NCBI GenBank assembly: GCA_025345505.1
Contig: JANVCC010000022.1
Span: 26,950,375 to 27,014,374 of the forward strand
Reading direction: 5' to 3'
Source of the DNA: Todiramphus chloris collaris
Taxonomy: Eukaryota > Chordata > Aves > Coraciiformes > Alcedinidae
DNA length: 64,000 nt
Position numbers and translations under genes: made by a program. The notes under the pieces are model-generated. The model ran no database searches. It was not told where the DNA came from and saw only the letters and a list, made by a program, of their open reading frames with translations. Positions 62,501-64,000 of this stretch are shown piece by piece. Each line of letters begins with the position of its first letter. Position 1 is the stretch's first letter.

Positions 62501-64000
62501 GCATGAAGAGGGAGCTCTGCTCAGGTCTGGCAAATGAAAGAAGCAACTGCTTTTATTGAAAAATAGAGCTTAACATTGTGAAAGCTGGTGGGCTGAACGC
62601 TGCACTTGATAATGGCTTTGTCTTTTGGGGACTTGCTCGGCATTATCAAAGGTTTCACTGACTGAATGTCCTGCACCATTGTGTCAGCTTACTCTGGGAC
62701 CCTGTGTTGAACAACAAAGCTCTGGGGCGAAAGTGAGAAAGATAGATGCTCGTGTATTTTCTTCTGTTTTGGTTCATGCTTAGTGTTTGCAGATTTTTGT
62801 CTGCTTTCCTGGATCTCTGACAATGTTCTGCAAGAGAAAGAAACTAAGACAAGCTCAGCTCTTACAACTGTTTCACAGTATTTGGTATGGTTCCAAGTTG
62901 AAAGCAAGTCATGGAGAGCAGCAGGAAGAGACATGGGTGAAAAGCCCCTTCACATCAGCAGATAAACTGTCTGCCCATGTCACAAGGAGTTAGCAGTACT
63001 GTGGGGTTTAGGATCTTGGAGGTGGTGCTAGCTGTGCTCAAAATAAATAGAAAAGCGTTCCTAAATGGAGCTGAGATAATTTGGAAATCAGTGTGTTAGA
63101 TTGTCACTTAGAGTGTGCATACATCTTTTCTTACTTGTCAGTTTTTGTCTGCGTTTCTCTATTTCTCTGTTCCGGGGAAAAAATGCCATAAAGATGGGGA
63201 TTTGAAAAGTCAGTGCAGATAAGACTGGTTGGCTAAGGAGGATCAGAGAGACAGACTGTGGACTCTTTTGCCTGAAGGCTGCTAGCTTGAACTTAGCTCG
63301 GTATTCAGTAGACATGTTTGGAAATACGCTATTCTTCCCACCAAAGTCCCCTCCAGACTTTAGAGACATCAGCTTATTAATATAAGAACACGAAGACCTT
63401 CAAGGAAATTGGAAGGGAAGACAACTTATAATGGGTATTGGGACATGCATTTCCATGTGATATGTAATCAGTCTGTGGAGCTCCTTGCTGCAGGATGTTA
63501 GCAGGACAAAGAACTAAGTTTATTGAAGGATTGTAAAGCAGTGTGGTTGTTAAGAATATCTAGAGCCATTGCAATTAATGATAACACTTCTGAAACTAAA
63601 ATTCATGCTTCAAGTCTGAAGCCAGTCTGGAGATCAGGGTAAGACTGCAGAGGAGCAGACCCCTGGGGCTGTTGTCTTGCCTCACAGCTTGCCAGCCCCT
63701 TGTGCATGGCCAGTGAGATCCACCTTTCCAGGGTCATGTCTGGATTTCATACACGTGTAATGTAGTATCGTCAGCATGTAGGCACCTGCCATGATCAGAA
63801 CTTCTACAGAGCTAAGATGACCCTAATTACTCATTCTGGATTAACACACCATTCATGGGGGCTCTCGACAGTATTGGTGAATGGTTACTACCATTGAATG
63901 GACATTAGCATGTGTTGTTTGAAATAACTAGCGAGAATCTCAGCCTTGTTCCTGTTACAGGCACAGGCAAAAGCTATCAATAGCTTCCTGCCTGGTAATG
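59520..64000 (+). other. MARCHF4: MARCHF4 intron 1 (5' part)
   Basis: Begins at GTGAGC and runs off the right edge. The next exon of the family (starting GELLSPCRCDGS in mammals) is not found in this 4.5 kb. AT-rich sequence at about 61720-62170 looks less repeat-like than its surroundings and might be a conserved enhancer. No transposon recognised. Confidence 0.7.

Overview
The window reads as vertebrate nuclear DNA, most likely from a bird. It is intron-rich. It carries degenerate CR1 LINE copies whose 3' ends appear on the + strand as tandem CACAGAATCACAGA-type octamers, one short fragment resembling the edge of an avian endogenous-retrovirus LTR, and many A/C-rich low-complexity tracts. 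It also has the divergent SMARCAL1 / MARCHF4 arrangement known from human 2q35. Other sauropsids also carry CR1, so 'bird' is an inference; I cannot name an order or species. Nothing prokaryotic, CRISPR-like or plasmid-like is present.

Positions 1319-38569 (minus strand) hold the whole coding part of SMARCAL1 (HARP), the ATP-dependent annealing helicase that restarts stalled replication forks. I could place sixteen coding exons. All have GT-AG introns and compatible phases, and together they give 969 codons plus a stop. In order the protein shows the N-terminal RPA-binding motif, two HARP repeats, and helicase motifs I to VI. A CpG-rich promoter with two ZNF143/THAP11-type sites lies at about 39330-39960, with a probable non-coding first exon there.

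The interval from about 40170 to 56500 is intergenic. It contains a rearranged CR1 insertion next to the SMARCAL1 promoter, the LTR-like fragment, an ancient palindromic repeat, and one unexplained 298-codon open frame on the minus strand.

From about 56500 to the end is the 5' part of MARCHF4 (plus strand), a membrane-bound RING-CH E3 ubiquitin ligase. There are two GC-rich blocks, a probable long 5' leader, and coding exon 1 (58698-59519). That exon is interrupted by a 400-N assembly gap and ends within the RING-CH domain just after its first CxxC. The remaining 4.5 kb is intron 1.

The two genes are head to head about 20 kb apart and are functionally unrelated (replication-fork repair; membrane-protein ubiquitination). 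I found no previously undescribed system. The items most worth a second look are the duplicated HARP exon pair, the inverted CR1 composite beside the promoter, the 298-codon ORF, and the gap inside MARCHF4.
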